Source of the DNA: an uncultured Allosphingosinicella sp.
GTDB taxonomy: Bacteria; Pseudomonadota; Alphaproteobacteria; Sphingomonadales; Sphingomonadaceae
NCBI GenBank assembly: GCA_934539295.1
Contig: CAKTCN010000017.1
Coordinates: forward strand, 11,442 to 75,441
Reading direction: 5' to 3'
DNA length: 64,000 nt
In this document: positions 38,201-47,243 of the stretch, one piece after another
Position numbering within the stretch: the first letter of the stretch is position 1
Layout of the letters: each line of letters opens with the position of its first letter
The notes under the pieces: generated by a model
The model's database searches: none
Told to the model about the DNA's origin: nothing
What the model saw: only the letters and a program-made list of their open reading frames with translations
Position numbers and translations under genes: made by a program

Positions 38201-38244
38201 GAAGCAGGGAGCCGGCTTTATCGAAGGCCGACTCCCTGCTTTCC
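38201..38244. terminator. Bidirectional terminator
   Basis: AAGCAGGGAGCCGGC and GGCCGACTCCCTGCTT form a long, nearly perfect stem with flanking A and T runs. It separates the convergent ftsB-like and peroxiredoxin genes. Confidence 0.85.
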
Positions 38245-38254
38245 GACGAATGAA

Positions 38255-38737
38255 TTAGAGGCGCTCGAGCAGGTAATCGGCGCTGCTCACCTCGAAGGCG
38301 CCCGCTTGCTCGACATGGAGCTGTTCCACCACGCCGTTCTTCACCAGCATCGAATAACGCTGCCCGCGCTTGCCGAGGCCGAAGGCGGCGCCATCCATCG
38401 TCAGGCCGACTGCATCGGCAAATGCACCATTGCCATCCGCCAGCATGGTGACGGACTCGCCAACGCCGGAGCTGTCGCCCCAAGCCTTCATCACGAACGG
38501 ATCGTTGACGGCCGTGCAGGCGATCTCGTCCACGCCTTTGGCCTTCAATTCGTCAGCTTTTTCTACGAACCCGGGCAAGTGGCGTGCCGAGCAGGTCGGC
38601 GTGAACGCGCCGGGCACGGAGAAGAGGGCGACCGTCTTACCCGCAAAGAAATCGGCTGATTCCACGGCCTGCGGGCCATCGGCCGTCGCCTTGGTGAGCG
38701 TGAGGTCGGGAATACGGTCTCCAACGGCGATGGCCAT
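38255..38737 (-). CDS. Peroxiredoxin, Prx5-type
   Basis: A 160-residue protein; ATG 38737 is used because AGGAG lies eight bases upstream (the ATG at 38743 is too close to it). VALFSVPGAFTPTCSARHLPGF holds the peroxidatic cysteine, here given as GAFTPTCSARHLPG, with the Thr-Cys-Arg triad of Prx5/PMP20. NDPFVMKAWGD and FGLGKRGQRYSMLVKNGVV are also typical. It reduces hydrogen peroxide or organic peroxides with glutathione and glutaredoxin. It stands alone between two gene ends, with a short promoter region upstream where I see no known operator. Confidence 0.92.
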   Translation of the reverse strand: MAIAVGDRIPDLTLTKATADGPQAVESADFFAGKTVALFSVPGAFTPTCSARHLPGFVEKADELKAKGVDEIACTAVNDPFVMKAWGDSSGVGESVTMLADGNGAFADAVGLTMDGAAFGLGKRGQRYSMLVKNGVVEQLHVEQAGAFEVSSADYLLERL

Positions 38738-38840
38738 GTTCATGTCTCCTGATAGTAGGATGCGGCACTAGCAAGCGCGGCTAACGCCGAACAGGGCTTT
38801 GTCGGTTGAGCCGAGGCCTCCTCATCTTCATAATCGCCTT

Positions 38841-39401
38841 ATGGAAGAACCCCGTTATCTTACCGGTCAATTGCTACTGGCGATGCCCGGCATGGCCGAT
38901 CCGCGCTTCGAGAAGGCGGTGATTGCCATGTGCATGCATGATGAAAATGGCGCGTTGGGCATCGGTCTTGGCCGCATCGTTCCGCGGATCGGTTTCTACG
39001 AACTGCTACGCCAACTCGAGATCGAGCCCGGTTTGGCGCCGGACGTTCCCATCCACGTCGGCGGGCCGGTCGAGCCGCAACGGGGTTTCATCCTTCACTC
39101 CCTAGACTGGGGTGGGCAGGAGAGCATGAACGTGGCGGGGCGATGGGGCCTGACGGCCACGCTCGACATCCTTCGCGCCATCGCTGAGGGTAAAGGGCCG
39201 AGCCGCTGGATTGCAGCGCTGGGCTATGCCGGCTGGACGGGCGGCCAGTTGGAGGACGAACTGGTCGGCAATGGTTGGTTCAACACGCCTGCCAACGAGC
39301 ACATCCTGTTCGACTGCGATGTGGGATCGCGCTGGTCCGCAGCCTTTGCGGATGCTGGTATCGATGCGCGACTGCTGGCGAGTGGCACCGGCAATGCGTG
39401 A
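38841..39401 (+). CDS. YqgE/AlgH family protein
   Basis: A 186-residue protein from ATG 38841 (MEEPRYLTGQLLLAMPGMAD). FEKAVIAMCMHDENGALGIGL, IHVGGPVEPQRGFILHS, RWIAALGYAGWTGGQLEDEL and WFNTPANEHILFDCD match the YqgE (UPF0301) family. Its biochemical role is unknown; the alginate regulator AlgH is a homologue. It is co-directional with ahcY but separated from it by a 108-bp region containing an operator-like palindrome. Confidence 0.92.
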   Translation: MEEPRYLTGQLLLAMPGMADPRFEKAVIAMCMHDENGALGIGLGRIVPRIGFYELLRQLEIEPGLAPDVPIHVGGPVEPQRGFILHSLDWGGQESMNVAGRWGLTATLDILRAIAEGKGPSRWIAALGYAGWTGGQLEDELVGNGWFNTPANEHILFDCDVGSRWSAAFADAGIDARLLASGTGNA

Positions 39402-39414
39402 TCTGGCCGCGCAC

Positions 39415-39434
39415 ATATAAAGATATCTTTATAT
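39415..39434. promoter_or_regulatory. Perfect 20-bp palindromic operator upstream of ahcY
   Basis: ATATAAAGATATCTTTATAT reads the same on both strands. It lies 75 bp before the ahcY start. An AT-rich palindrome upstream of ahcY fits a SahR-type ArsR-family repressor, which senses S-adenosylhomocysteine and controls methionine-cycle genes. That assignment is from memory of the regulon. Confidence 0.65.
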
Positions 39435-39509
39435 TTGAGTTTCGGCGAGGCAGCGGCTAAGGGCAGGGGCGAGCAGTCCCACCTAATCAACAGCCTCAAG
39501 GAGTTCACC

Positions 39510-40922
39510 GTGGCGAGTCAGCCCCAGCCCGCGTTCAACGATTATGTGATCGCCGACATCGCCCTCGCCGGTTTCGGCCGCAAGGAGATCGAGATCGCCG
39601 AGACCGAGATGCCGGGCCTGATGGCGCTGCGCCAGGAATTCGGTGCTTCGCAGCCGCTCAAGGGCGCGCGCATCGTCGGCTCGCTCCACATGACCATCCA
39701 GACCGCCGTGCTGATCGAGACGCTGACCGCGCTCGGCGCCGAGGTCCGCTGGGCATCGTGCAACATCTTCTCGACGCAGGACCATGCCGCGGCCGCGATC
39801 GCCGCCTCGGGCGTGCCGGTCTTCGCCGTCAAGGGCGAGACGCTGGAAGAATATTGGGATTATGTCGTCCGCATCTTCGACTGGGGTCAGGACCAGACCT
39901 GCAACATGATCCTGGATGATGGCGGCGACGCCACCATGTTCGCGCTGTGGGGCGCGCGCGTCGAGGCGGGTGAGGAACTGTTCGCGCCGACCAACGAGGA
40001 AGAAGAGATCTTCGCGGCGACGCTGAAGAAGTTCCTGGCCGAGCGTCCGGGCTACCTCACCAAGACGGTCGAGACGATCAAGGGCGTGTCGGAAGAGACC
40101 ACCACCGGGGTCCACCGCCTCTATGACCTCGCCAAGAAGGGCAAGCTCCCCTTCCCGGCAATCAACGTCAATGACAGCGTTACCAAGTCGAAGTTCGACA
40201 ATCTTTACGGTTGTAAGGAGAGCCTCGTCGACGCGATCCGTCGCGCCACCGACGTGATGCTTGCTGGCAAGGTCGCCTGCGTCGCCGGCTTCGGCGATGT
40301 CGGCAAGGGCTCGGCCCAGTCGCTCCGCAACGGCGGTGCGCGCGTCCTCGTGACCGAGATCGACCCGATCTGCGCGCTTCAGGCGGCAATGGAGGGTTTC
40401 GAGGTCGTGACCATGGAAGAGGCGACCAAGCGCGCCGACATCTTCGTCACCGCCACCGGCAATGCCGACGTCATCACGCTCGATCACATGCGCGAGATGA
40501 AGAACATGGCGATCGTGTGCAACATCGGCCACTTCGACAGCGAGATCCAGATCGGTGCGCTGAGCAACATGAAGTGGACCGAGATCAAGCCGCAGGTGGA
40601 TGAGGTCGAGTTCCCGGATGGCAAGAAGCTGATCGTCCTGTCCAAGGGCCGCCTTGTGAACCTCGGCAACGCCACCGGTCACCCCAGCTTCGTTATGTCC
40701 TCGTCCTTCACCAATCAGGTGCTGGCACAGATCGAGCTTTGGACGGGCGCCGAGAAGTACGGGAACGACGTCTACGTCCTGCCCAAGCATCTCGACGAAA
40801 AGGTCGCCGCGCTCCACCTCGAGAAACTGGGCGTCAAGCTCACCACGCTCAGTCAAAAGCAGGCCGACTATATCGGCGTGCCGGTGGAAGGGCCGTTCAA
40901 GCCCGAACATTATCGCTACTAA
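39510..40922 (+). CDS. ahcY: Adenosylhomocysteinase
   Basis: A 470-residue enzyme. GTG 39510 is the start because AAGGAG sits six bases upstream; an in-frame ORF begins earlier at 39435 without homology. [24 protein letters not shown] sequence, [48 protein letters not shown] and the NAD motif [13 protein letters not shown] are intact. The C-terminal KPEHYRY is the cofactor-capping tail. It splits S-adenosylhomocysteine into adenosine and homocysteine, sustaining SAM-dependent methylation. The upstream palindrome suggests metabolite-controlled repression. Confidence 0.97.
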   Translation: MASQPQPAFNDYVIADIALAGFGRKEIEIAETEMPGLMALRQEFGASQPLKGARIVGSLHMTIQTAVLIETLTALGAEVRWASCNIFSTQDHAAAAIAASGVPVFAVKGETLEEYWDYVVRIFDWGQDQTCNMILDDGGDATMFALWGARVEAGEELFAPTNEEEEIFAATLKKFLAERPGYLTKTVETIKGVSEETTTGVHRLYDLAKKGKLPFPAINVNDSVTKSKFDNLYGCKESLVDAIRRATDVMLAGKVACVAGFGDVGKGSAQSLRNGGARVLVTEIDPICALQAAMEGFEVVTMEEATKRADIFVTATGNADVITLDHMREMKNMAIVCNIGHFDSEIQIGALSNMKWTEIKPQVDEVEFPDGKKLIVLSKGRLVNLGNATGHPSFVMSSSFTNQVLAQIELWTGAEKYGNDVYVLPKHLDEKVAALHLEKLGVKLTTLSQKQADYIGVPVEGPFKPEHYRY

Positions 40923-40942
40923 GTATAATAGGTTAGTGTGGG

Positions 40943-40971
40943 AGGCGGCCGGTCCCGATGATTGGTCGCCT
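40943..40971 (+). terminator. Weak hairpin downstream of ahcY
   Basis: AGGCGGCC pairs with GGTCGCCT (one G-U pair) around a 13-nt loop, 20 bp past the ahcY stop. No proper T run follows, so this may only stabilise the transcript. Confidence 0.4.
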
Positions 40972-41065
40972 TCCTTGCTCTGACGAGTGACATTAATGTG
41001 ACACGTCTGCCATTTACTGCGTCGGCAGGGTGCTATCAGTTTTCTTTTGTGATCTATTGAGCGAG

Positions 41066-41097
41066 AGTCCCTGCAACTAGTTTGCAATCAAGGGACT
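41066..41097 (+). promoter_or_regulatory. Hairpin hiding the ribosome binding site of the TonB receptor gene
   Basis: AGTCCCT (41066-41072) pairs with AGGGACT (41091-41097), with an inner TGCAA/TTGCA stem. The 3' arm contains the AGGGA that would serve as the ribosome binding site for ATG 41104. Folding would block translation. Confidence 0.5.
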
Positions 41098-41103
41098 TGC
41101 TCC

Positions 41104-44100
41104 ATGCGTCGTGTATCCGCCACCATCCTGTCGACTGTCTCGATTGCGGCAGTCGCGCTGACTTTCGCCACCCCGGCGATTGCCCAGACCGAGCAGCAGC
41201 AAGTTGAGGCTCAGCAAGCCGACGGCGCTGACGACTCGATCGTGAGCGAGGAAGCCCCTCAGGCTGGGGCGCCTGAGGATGGGGAAATCGTTGTTACCGG
41301 GTCGCGCATCGCCCGTCCCAACTTCGATACCGTCGAGCCGGCAGTCGTGGTGAACTCGGCGCAGATTGAGGCACGCGGCTTCGAAACGCTTGGTCAGGCG
41401 TTGAACGAACTTCCGGCGTTCGGCGTCCCCGGGAACAGCCCTGTCGGTGCGCAGTCCAGCTTCGGCGCAGGCCAGGATTTCGTGAACTTCCTTGGCCTCG
41501 GCTCCGAGCGCACGCTCGTGATCATGAACGGTCGTCGCTTCGTCGGCTCGAATACTGCATCTATCTTCGGCCCGACCGGACAGGGCGGCAACCAGGTCGA
41601 CCTCAACGTCGTCCCAACCAAGCTCGTCGAGCGTGTTGAAACCATCGTGATCGGCGGCGCGCCGATCTATGGCTCGGACGCGATCGCCGGCACCGTGAAC
41701 ATCATTCTGAAACGTGACTTCGAGGGTGCGGAACTCGACGCGCAATATGGCATCTCTGAGCAGGGTGATGCTCCCAATTACCGGTTCCGCGGCTTGTTCG
41801 GCAAGAATTTCGCTGATGGTCGTGGCAACTTCTCGATTGCGGGCGAATATAATCGCAGCAGGGGATTGGTCGCGTTCGATCGCGCGAACCTGTACAATCG
41901 TGCATTCGCCACGGCCAATGACCCTGACAGCGAATTCACCAATGTGCTGTTTCCTGACCCTCGCTACGTAGGCAGCTCGGAGTTCGGCATCCCTACCAAG
42001 TTCGATTTCTATCCGCTTAGCCCGGAGCTCAGCGCGGGTCTGCTCGGCCCTGATTACCCGCTCGCTGCTTTCACCAACGCGGCTGGCCGTCCGTTGCGCT
42101 TTGATGCCACGGGTAATCTCATAGAGCTCGACTTCGGCCAGCTGACCGGTCCGATCGACCCCGAGACGGGTCTCCCGACTTCGTTCGAGGGTGTTCAGTC
42201 CGGCGGTAACGCCGTTTCGGTCAATCAGTTCGTCAATCTTCGGACTGACACGGAACGTTACAGCGCTGTTGCCACGACCAGTTTTGAGCTGACGGACAAT
42301 GTCCGCCTGTTCGGTGAAGGCTGGTATTCGCATAGCGAAGGCACGAACCTTCGTGCGCAGCCCAATTACAACGAGTATTTCTTCAACGCCGCCGGGACGC
42401 CGTCTGGTGCCTTCATCCTCAGCGTCGACAATCCGTTCCTGACGGATCAGGCACGCGCGATCATCCAGGCACAGGCGGAGGGAGACGAATTCTACCTCAA
42501 CCGTGCCAACGCCGACCTGACGTCGGGTCGTTCAATCGGGCAGGTCGACATCTACCGCGGCGTGCTCGGAGTTGACGGCACGTTCAACGTAGGCGGCCGC
42601 GAGTGGACGTTCGAGGCAGTCGGAAATTACGGCCGTTCGACCACGAAGGCGGAAAATCGGGTTCTTGTCACGCAGAACCTGTTCAATGCTCTGGATGCGG
42701 TACGCGACGCGAGCGGCAACATCGTCTGTCGTCCGGGCAGCACGAACGCTGCCATCGAAACCATCAGCTCGACATGTGCTCCGCTGAACCCGTTCGGACA
42801 GCAGGTGTCGGAAGCTGCCAGGGACTACGTCACCGCGATTGCTCGGCCGAAGTCTGTCAACGAGCAGAAGATCGGCACCGTTTCGCTTACTGGCGGCTTG
42901 TTTGAGCTTCCCGGCGGCACCGTCAACTTCGCCGTTGGCTATGAGCATAGGGACGAGCGGCAGCGCTTCGATCCAGGTGCCTATTATGCCGGCGGTCCGG
43001 ATGCGGATCCCACTGTCGACGAGGACGAGAACGGCGATCCCACCGATGACCGCGTGGCGTTTGGCCAGTCCGTCATCATTCTACCGATCAGCGGTCAGTA
43101 CAATACGGATGAAGTCTTCGGCGAACTTCGCGTGCCGCTGATCAGCGCGGAGAACGACATTTCGTTCATCCGCTCGCTCGAGATCAACGGTGCGGCCCGT
43201 TATGTCGATCACTCAGTCGCGGGCGGAGATCTGACCTGGACGGCGGGTGCCAGTTGGCAGCCGATCAGCGACATCACCTTCCGTGGTAACTTCACGCGCG
43301 CAATTCGCTCGCCGTTCATCACCGAGGCTTTCAATCCCTCAAGCTCGTTCTACGACTTCGCTGAGGATCCTTGCGACCAGAACAATCTGGAGAATGGCCC
43401 AGATCCCGCGACCCGCCAGGCGAACTGTCTTGCGGCCGGCCTCCCCGCCAATTTCGATGCTGGTTCGGATGACGGCAGCTTCCTTCAGGCTGTTGCCGGC
43501 AACCCGGGCTTGGAAAACGAAAAGTCTGACGCATTTTCGATCGGAGCAGTGCTTCGTCCGAGCTTCATTCCGCGGCTGAACATCACGATCGACTACGTGG
43601 ACATCAAGGTTCGCGACGTCATCACGCAGTTTGCAGGCACCGACGTCGTCGAGGCTTGCTACGATGCAGCCGATTATCCGAACAACGAATTCTGCGACCG
43701 CATCGAACGTGACTTCTCGGTGCCCGCCAGCAGCCCGGCTTATGGCGAACTTACTTTCATCGAAAGTGGGTACTTCAACGCCGCCGAGCTACGGTACAAG
43801 GGCATCCTTGCGGCTGTTGATTACCGCATCAACACCCCATTCCTCGGCGAGCGGTCGAGCATCGCCCTGAATGGCAGCTATCAGTATCTCGATACACTCA
43901 CGTCGCGTGCTTCCGCGAACGCTGCTCCGACGACAACTAATGGATCGATCGGCTATTCGCGTCACCAGGCGTCGGGCAGCATCAACTATAATAACGGCGC
44001 GTTCGGCGGCTACGCACAGCTCAACTACTTCGGGCCCGCGGTCTATGATCCCGACGAATCGCCGACGTTCCGGACCCCAAACGGCGTGGGCGACGTCGTC

Positions 44101-44277
44101 TTCACCAACATCGGCCTGTCTTACGAGGTCAACGAACGGTTTGCGCTCCGCATGGTCGTCGACAATGTGTTTGATCAGGAACCGCCGTTTCCCGCTCCCA
44201 CCGGCGGCGGCACGGTCACCTACTTCCCGGGTGTGCTCGGGCGGTACTTCCGCTTGGGCGCGACCGTCGGCTTCTAA
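41104..44277 (+). CDS. TonB-dependent receptor
   Basis: A 1057-residue outer-membrane receptor from ATG 41104. A signal peptide ends in ATPAIAQ, then comes a Gln/Glu-rich linker. EIVVTGSRIARPNF is a TonB-box-like start of the plug. The plug continues with QALNELPAFGVPGNSPVGAQ, ERTLVIMNGRRFVGS and APIYGSDAIAGTVNIILKRD, then a 22-strand barrel ends in GRYFRLGATVGF with a C-terminal Phe. This type is the large sphingomonad/caulobacterial receptor class for sugars or other complex nutrients. No substrate genes are adjacent. A hairpin overlaps its ribosome binding site and a strong terminator follows. Confidence 0.95.
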   Translation: MRRVSATILSTVSIAAVALTFATPAIAQTEQQQVEAQQADGADDSIVSEEAPQAGAPEDGEIVVTGSRIARPNFDTVEPAVVVNSAQIEARGFETLGQALNELPAFGVPGNSPVGAQSSFGAGQDFVNFLGLGSERTLVIMNGRRFVGSNTASIFGPTGQGGNQVDLNVVPTKLVERVETIVIGGAPIYGSDAIAGTVNIILKRDFEGAELDAQYGISEQGDAPNYRFRGLFGKNFADGRGNFSIAGEYNRSRGLVAFDRANLYNRAFATANDPDSEFTNVLFPDPRYVGSSEFGIPTKFDFYPLSPELSAGLLGPDYPLAAFTNAAGRPLRFDATGNLIELDFGQLTGPIDPETGLPTSFEGVQSGGNAVSVNQFVNLRTDTERYSAVATTSFELTDNVRLFGEGWYSHSEGTNLRAQPNYNEYFFNAAGTPSGAFILSVDNPFLTDQARAIIQAQAEGDEFYLNRANADLTSGRSIGQVDIYRGVLGVDGTFNVGGREWTFEAVGNYGRSTTKAENRVLVTQNLFNALDAVRDASGNIVCRPGSTNAAIETISSTCAPLNPFGQQVSEAARDYVTAIARPKSVNEQKIGTVSLTGGLFELPGGTVNFAVGYEHRDERQRFDPGAYYAGGPDADPTVDEDENGDPTDDRVAFGQSVIILPISGQYNTDEVFGELRVPLISAENDISFIRSLEINGAARYVDHSVAGGDLTWTAGASWQPISDITFRGNFTRAIRSPFITEAFNPSSSFYDFAEDPCDQNNLENGPDPATRQANCLAAGLPANFDAGSDDGSFLQAVAGNPGLENEKSDAFSIGAVLRPSFIPRLNITIDYVDIKVRDVITQFAGTDVVEACYDAADYPNNEFCDRIERDFSVPASSPAYGELTFIESGYFNAAELRYKGILAAVDYRINTPFLGERSSIALNGSYQYLDTLTSRASANAAPTTTNGSIGYSRHQASGSINYNNGAFGGYAQLNYFGPAVYDPDESPTFRTPNGVGDVVFTNIGLSYEVNERFALRMVVDNVFDQEPPFPAPTGGGTVTYFPGVLGRYFRLGATVGF

Positions 44278-44296
44278 GACGACTGTAGCGGAGAAT

Positions 44297-44331
44297 TGGG
44301 GGCGGACGAGCAATCGCCTGCCCCCATTTTC
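44297..44331 (+). terminator. Rho-independent terminator of the TonB receptor gene
   Basis: TGGGGGC (44297-44303) pairs with GCCCCCA (44320-44326), followed by TTTTC. It lies 20 bp past the receptor stop. Confidence 0.85.
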
Positions 44332-44469
44332 TTGCCAATTCATCCGGTGAGAAACGGCTTAGACTTTCGTTTTTCGTGGCCGCCGATGACGCGATCATGT
44401 GAAGCTCGCGAAGCGCTTCCACCGCGGCTGATCAGCCATTAGGATCGGGTACAGAGCCATGCCGTACCC

Positions 44470-46803
44470 GTGCTAGAACTGCCTCCCTTTCTCCTCGTGC
44501 TGGTGGCGATGTGCTGCGGCGGCTGGATGGGCGTTGCCATCTGGGCGACACTGCACGGTCTACATGCAGCGCGAATGGCAGAGGCGGTCGGCAGCCGCCT
44601 GGCGCGCGGCGAGGCGTTGCTTGCCGCGTCGCCAACACCGTACCTCGTCTGCCTTCCCAGCGGTGACATTGAAGTGAGCGAGCGGGCAGCCGTGCTCATC
44701 GGGGTGGCGCCTGGCACACAGCGCATCGAGCGGATGGTCCCTCGCGCTCAAGCCGAGGATCTCCTGCGCCTGATCAACGCGACCGCGGCGAGTGGCGCTA
44801 CCTTTTCGCACAGTCTTGCTCTGGGGGGGGGCAGCCGAATGGTTGCCTGCCAGGGCCACTTGGCGCCGGAGACCTTCCCTCGTGGAACCGTGCTGCTGTG
44901 GCTCAGTGAGACTCCTCTGCAGGAGCAGATGGTTCACACGCACGATGCTGACACTGACCGGCTCTCCGCCACCGTCGATGCGTTGACCGGTCTGCTCGAA
45001 GCCGCACCCTTTCCGATCTGGTATCGCGGGCCCGATCTCCGGCTTGCCCTGGTCAACGGCGCATATGTACGTGCTGTCGAAGGCGGGGCGGCGCTTGCCG
45101 TGGTACGATCAGGCATAGAACTGATCGACGAGGGGGAAGGGCGTAGCGCGCTTGCGCGGGCAGCCTCTGTGCTGAAAGGAGGCGAGCCCGTCTCGCGTAC
45201 CGTCCCCGCCACAATCGCGGGTACGCGCCGCATCATGCACGTGGTTGAGATCCCCATCAGCGGGGGCGTCGCAGGCTACGCTATCGATGTCGAGGAACGC
45301 GAGCAGGCGCGAGCCGAGTTGGAACGCTTCGTCAAGGCGCAGCGGGACTTGCTCGACCGCTTCTCGGCGGGTGTCGTGCAGTTCGGGCGGGATCGCCATG
45401 TCATATTCGCGAATGGTCCCTTCATGCGGCTGTTCGGGCTCGGCGCAGACTTTCTGGGGGATCATCCGGAATTCGACCGGCTGCTCGACAGATTGCGGGA
45501 ACGGCGTGCTTTGCCCGAGGTCAGGGACTTTCCCGATTGGAAGCGGGATAAGCGCAGCTGGTTTCTGTCTGACGAGGCCATGGAGGAAGACTGGCTGCTG
45601 CCCGGTGGCAAGCACCTTCGGGTCGTGCCGCAACCCTTGCCCGATGGCGGGCTGTTGCTGATCTTCGAAGATCGAACGGAGCAGAACGAACTGGCGAGCG
45701 CGCGCGATACCCTGCTCAGGGTTCGCACAGCCACCTTCAACAATCTTTTCGAGGCCATCGGCGTGTTCGCGTCCGACGGACGGCTTTACCTGTGGAACGA
45801 TCGTTTCCGGGAGGTTTGGGGCTTCGAGGAAGAGCAGCTTGCCGCGCATCCGCGCATCGACGCGCTGTTGCCCGGCATCGCGGGCAAACTGAAGCGGCGC
45901 AGTCTCGCGTCCTACGTGCGTGAGCTGGTTCGCAGCGCCACGGTGGAACGCAAGCAGCGCAATGGACGGGTCGGTTTTGCGGACGGGCGAGATTTTGCAT
46001 TCGCGGCCGTTCCTCTGCCGGACGGGAATGCCCTGTTCACCATGCTGGACATAACGGACAGTCGCAGGATCGAAGGCGCGCTACGCGAGCGGAACGACGC
46101 ACTGGAGCAGGCGGATCGCGTGAAGACGGCGTTTATGTCCAACATGAGCTACGAATTGCGCACACCGCTCACGTCGATCAACGGCTTCGCTGAGATGCTG
46201 GCCGCGGGCTATGCGGGCCCGCTTCCACCCGCCGCGAGCGAGTATGTCGCCGCGATCACCGCCTCTGCCGAGCGGTTAAGCATGCTGGTCGACAATGTCC
46301 TGGACCTTACGCAGAGCGATATAGGCCCCTTGCCCCTGGCCGATGAGCAGGTCGACATAGGCGCGCTGTGCGGCGAGGTGGCGGAGCAGGAAGCAAATGC
46401 GGCGGCTGGAAAGGACATCGTGGTAGCGTTGGAGCTCGACCCGGCCTCAGGTGAGGTGACGGGCGATGGCAAGCGGCTGGCTCAGGCGCTCGGCAGTCTG
46501 GTGCGCAACGCCATTGCCTATACAGGGGAGGGGGGACGCGTGCTCATCCGCGCGGGAGGCAGCAGCCGGGCTGTCGAGATCGTTATATCCGACAATGGCT
46601 GCGGGATCGCCGAGGAAGATCAGGCGCGGGTGTTCGAACGATTTGGCCGGGCGGTTGAGGATGCACGCGGTGAGCGGGGTTCGCTCGGCCTGGGACTGCC
46701 GCTTGCTCGGCAGATAGTCGAGGCGCATGGCGGCAGCATGCGGCTCGACTCCGCCGTCGGCGTGGGCACAAGTGTGACCGTGTTCTTGCCGAGGGGGCGT
46801 TGA
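44470..46803 (+). CDS. divL: DivL-like sensor kinase with tyrosine in place of the catalytic histidine
   Basis: A 777-residue protein; GTG 44470 is the first possible start and no strong ribosome binding site is visible. One N-terminal membrane helix (LPPFLLVLVAMCCGGWMGVA) is followed by PAS-like domains (about 40-130, 170-280, 300-400, 420-530). The dimerisation helix reads FMSNMSYELRTPLTSINGFAE, with Tyr561 where kinases have histidine. The ATPase domain has SLVRNAIAY, ISDNGCGI and GSLGLGLPLARQI. This Tyr substitution and the gene order divL-tsaE-amgK-murU match Caulobacter DivL, which sets the output of CckA and so CtrA phosphorylation during the cell cycle. Confidence 0.87.
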   Translation: MLELPPFLLVLVAMCCGGWMGVAIWATLHGLHAARMAEAVGSRLARGEALLAASPTPYLVCLPSGDIEVSERAAVLIGVAPGTQRIERMVPRAQAEDLLRLINATAASGATFSHSLALGGGSRMVACQGHLAPETFPRGTVLLWLSETPLQEQMVHTHDADTDRLSATVDALTGLLEAAPFPIWYRGPDLRLALVNGAYVRAVEGGAALAVVRSGIELIDEGEGRSALARAASVLKGGEPVSRTVPATIAGTRRIMHVVEIPISGGVAGYAIDVEEREQARAELERFVKAQRDLLDRFSAGVVQFGRDRHVIFANGPFMRLFGLGADFLGDHPEFDRLLDRLRERRALPEVRDFPDWKRDKRSWFLSDEAMEEDWLLPGGKHLRVVPQPLPDGGLLLIFEDRTEQNELASARDTLLRVRTATFNNLFEAIGVFASDGRLYLWNDRFREVWGFEEEQLAAHPRIDALLPGIAGKLKRRSLASYVRELVRSATVERKQRNGRVGFADGRDFAFAAVPLPDGNALFTMLDITDSRRIEGALRERNDALEQADRVKTAFMSNMSYELRTPLTSINGFAEMLAAGYAGPLPPAASEYVAAITASAERLSMLVDNVLDLTQSDIGPLPLADEQVDIGALCGEVAEQEANAAAGKDIVVALELDPASGEVTGDGKRLAQALGSLVRNAIAYTGEGGRVLIRAGGSSRAVEIVISDNGCGIAEEDQARVFERFGRAVEDARGERGSLGLGLPLARQIVEAHGGSMRLDSAVGVGTSVTVFLPRGR

Positions 46804-47243
46804 TGCGGCTTGAGAACGTGGCGGACAGCCGTGATCTCGGCCATCGTCTGGCGCGCGTGCTGCGCGAAGGCGACGTGGTCGCGTTGTTCGGGGAACTCGG
46901 TGCCGGCAAGACGACGATCAGTCGCGCCGTACTGGAAGGGCTTGGTCTCCAAAGCGAAGCGGCAAGCCCGACCTTCCCGATTGTGCTCACCTATGATCCG
47001 CCGGAGGTCAGGTTGCCGTTGTGGCATGTCGATCTTTACCGGATCGAGGATCGGGTCGAATTGGACGAGCTTGCGCTAGACGAGGGGCGGGAAAGCGGCG
47101 CGCTGCTGATCGAGTGGCCCGAACGAATGGGCGCGATGCTATGGCGCGACAGCTTGTGCCTGCACCTTGTGGTCGAAGCGGACGGGAGCCGTGCCTTGAC
47201 AGCGCAGGTGCCCGCCGCTTGGGGAGCCCGATGGCCCTTGTGA
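46803..47243 (+). CDS. tsaE: tRNA threonylcarbamoyladenosine biosynthesis protein TsaE
   Basis: A 146-residue ATPase whose ATG (46803) overlaps the divL stop as TGATG. ALFGELGAGKTTISRAVLEGL is the Walker A loop, SPTFPIVLTY the switch-like segment and LWHVDLYRIEDRVELDELALDE the conserved acidic stretch, followed by LLIEWPERMGAML. TsaE works with TsaB and TsaD to make t6A37 in tRNAs that read ANN codons. It is essential in many bacteria. It overlaps the downstream kinase gene. Confidence 0.96.
   Translation: MRLENVADSRDLGHRLARVLREGDVVALFGELGAGKTTISRAVLEGLGLQSEAASPTFPIVLTYDPPEVRLPLWHVDLYRIEDRVELDELALDEGRESGALLIEWPERMGAMLWRDSLCLHLVVEADGSRALTAQVPAAWGARWPL

Noticed and set aside
39435..39509. S-adenosylhomocysteine riboswitch upstream of ahcY
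   Set aside because: I could not find the conserved pairing and loop bases of that riboswitch; the palindrome explains regulation better.
39483..41087. Minus-strand open frame of 534 codons
   Set aside because: It mirrors ahcY; no homology is recognised.
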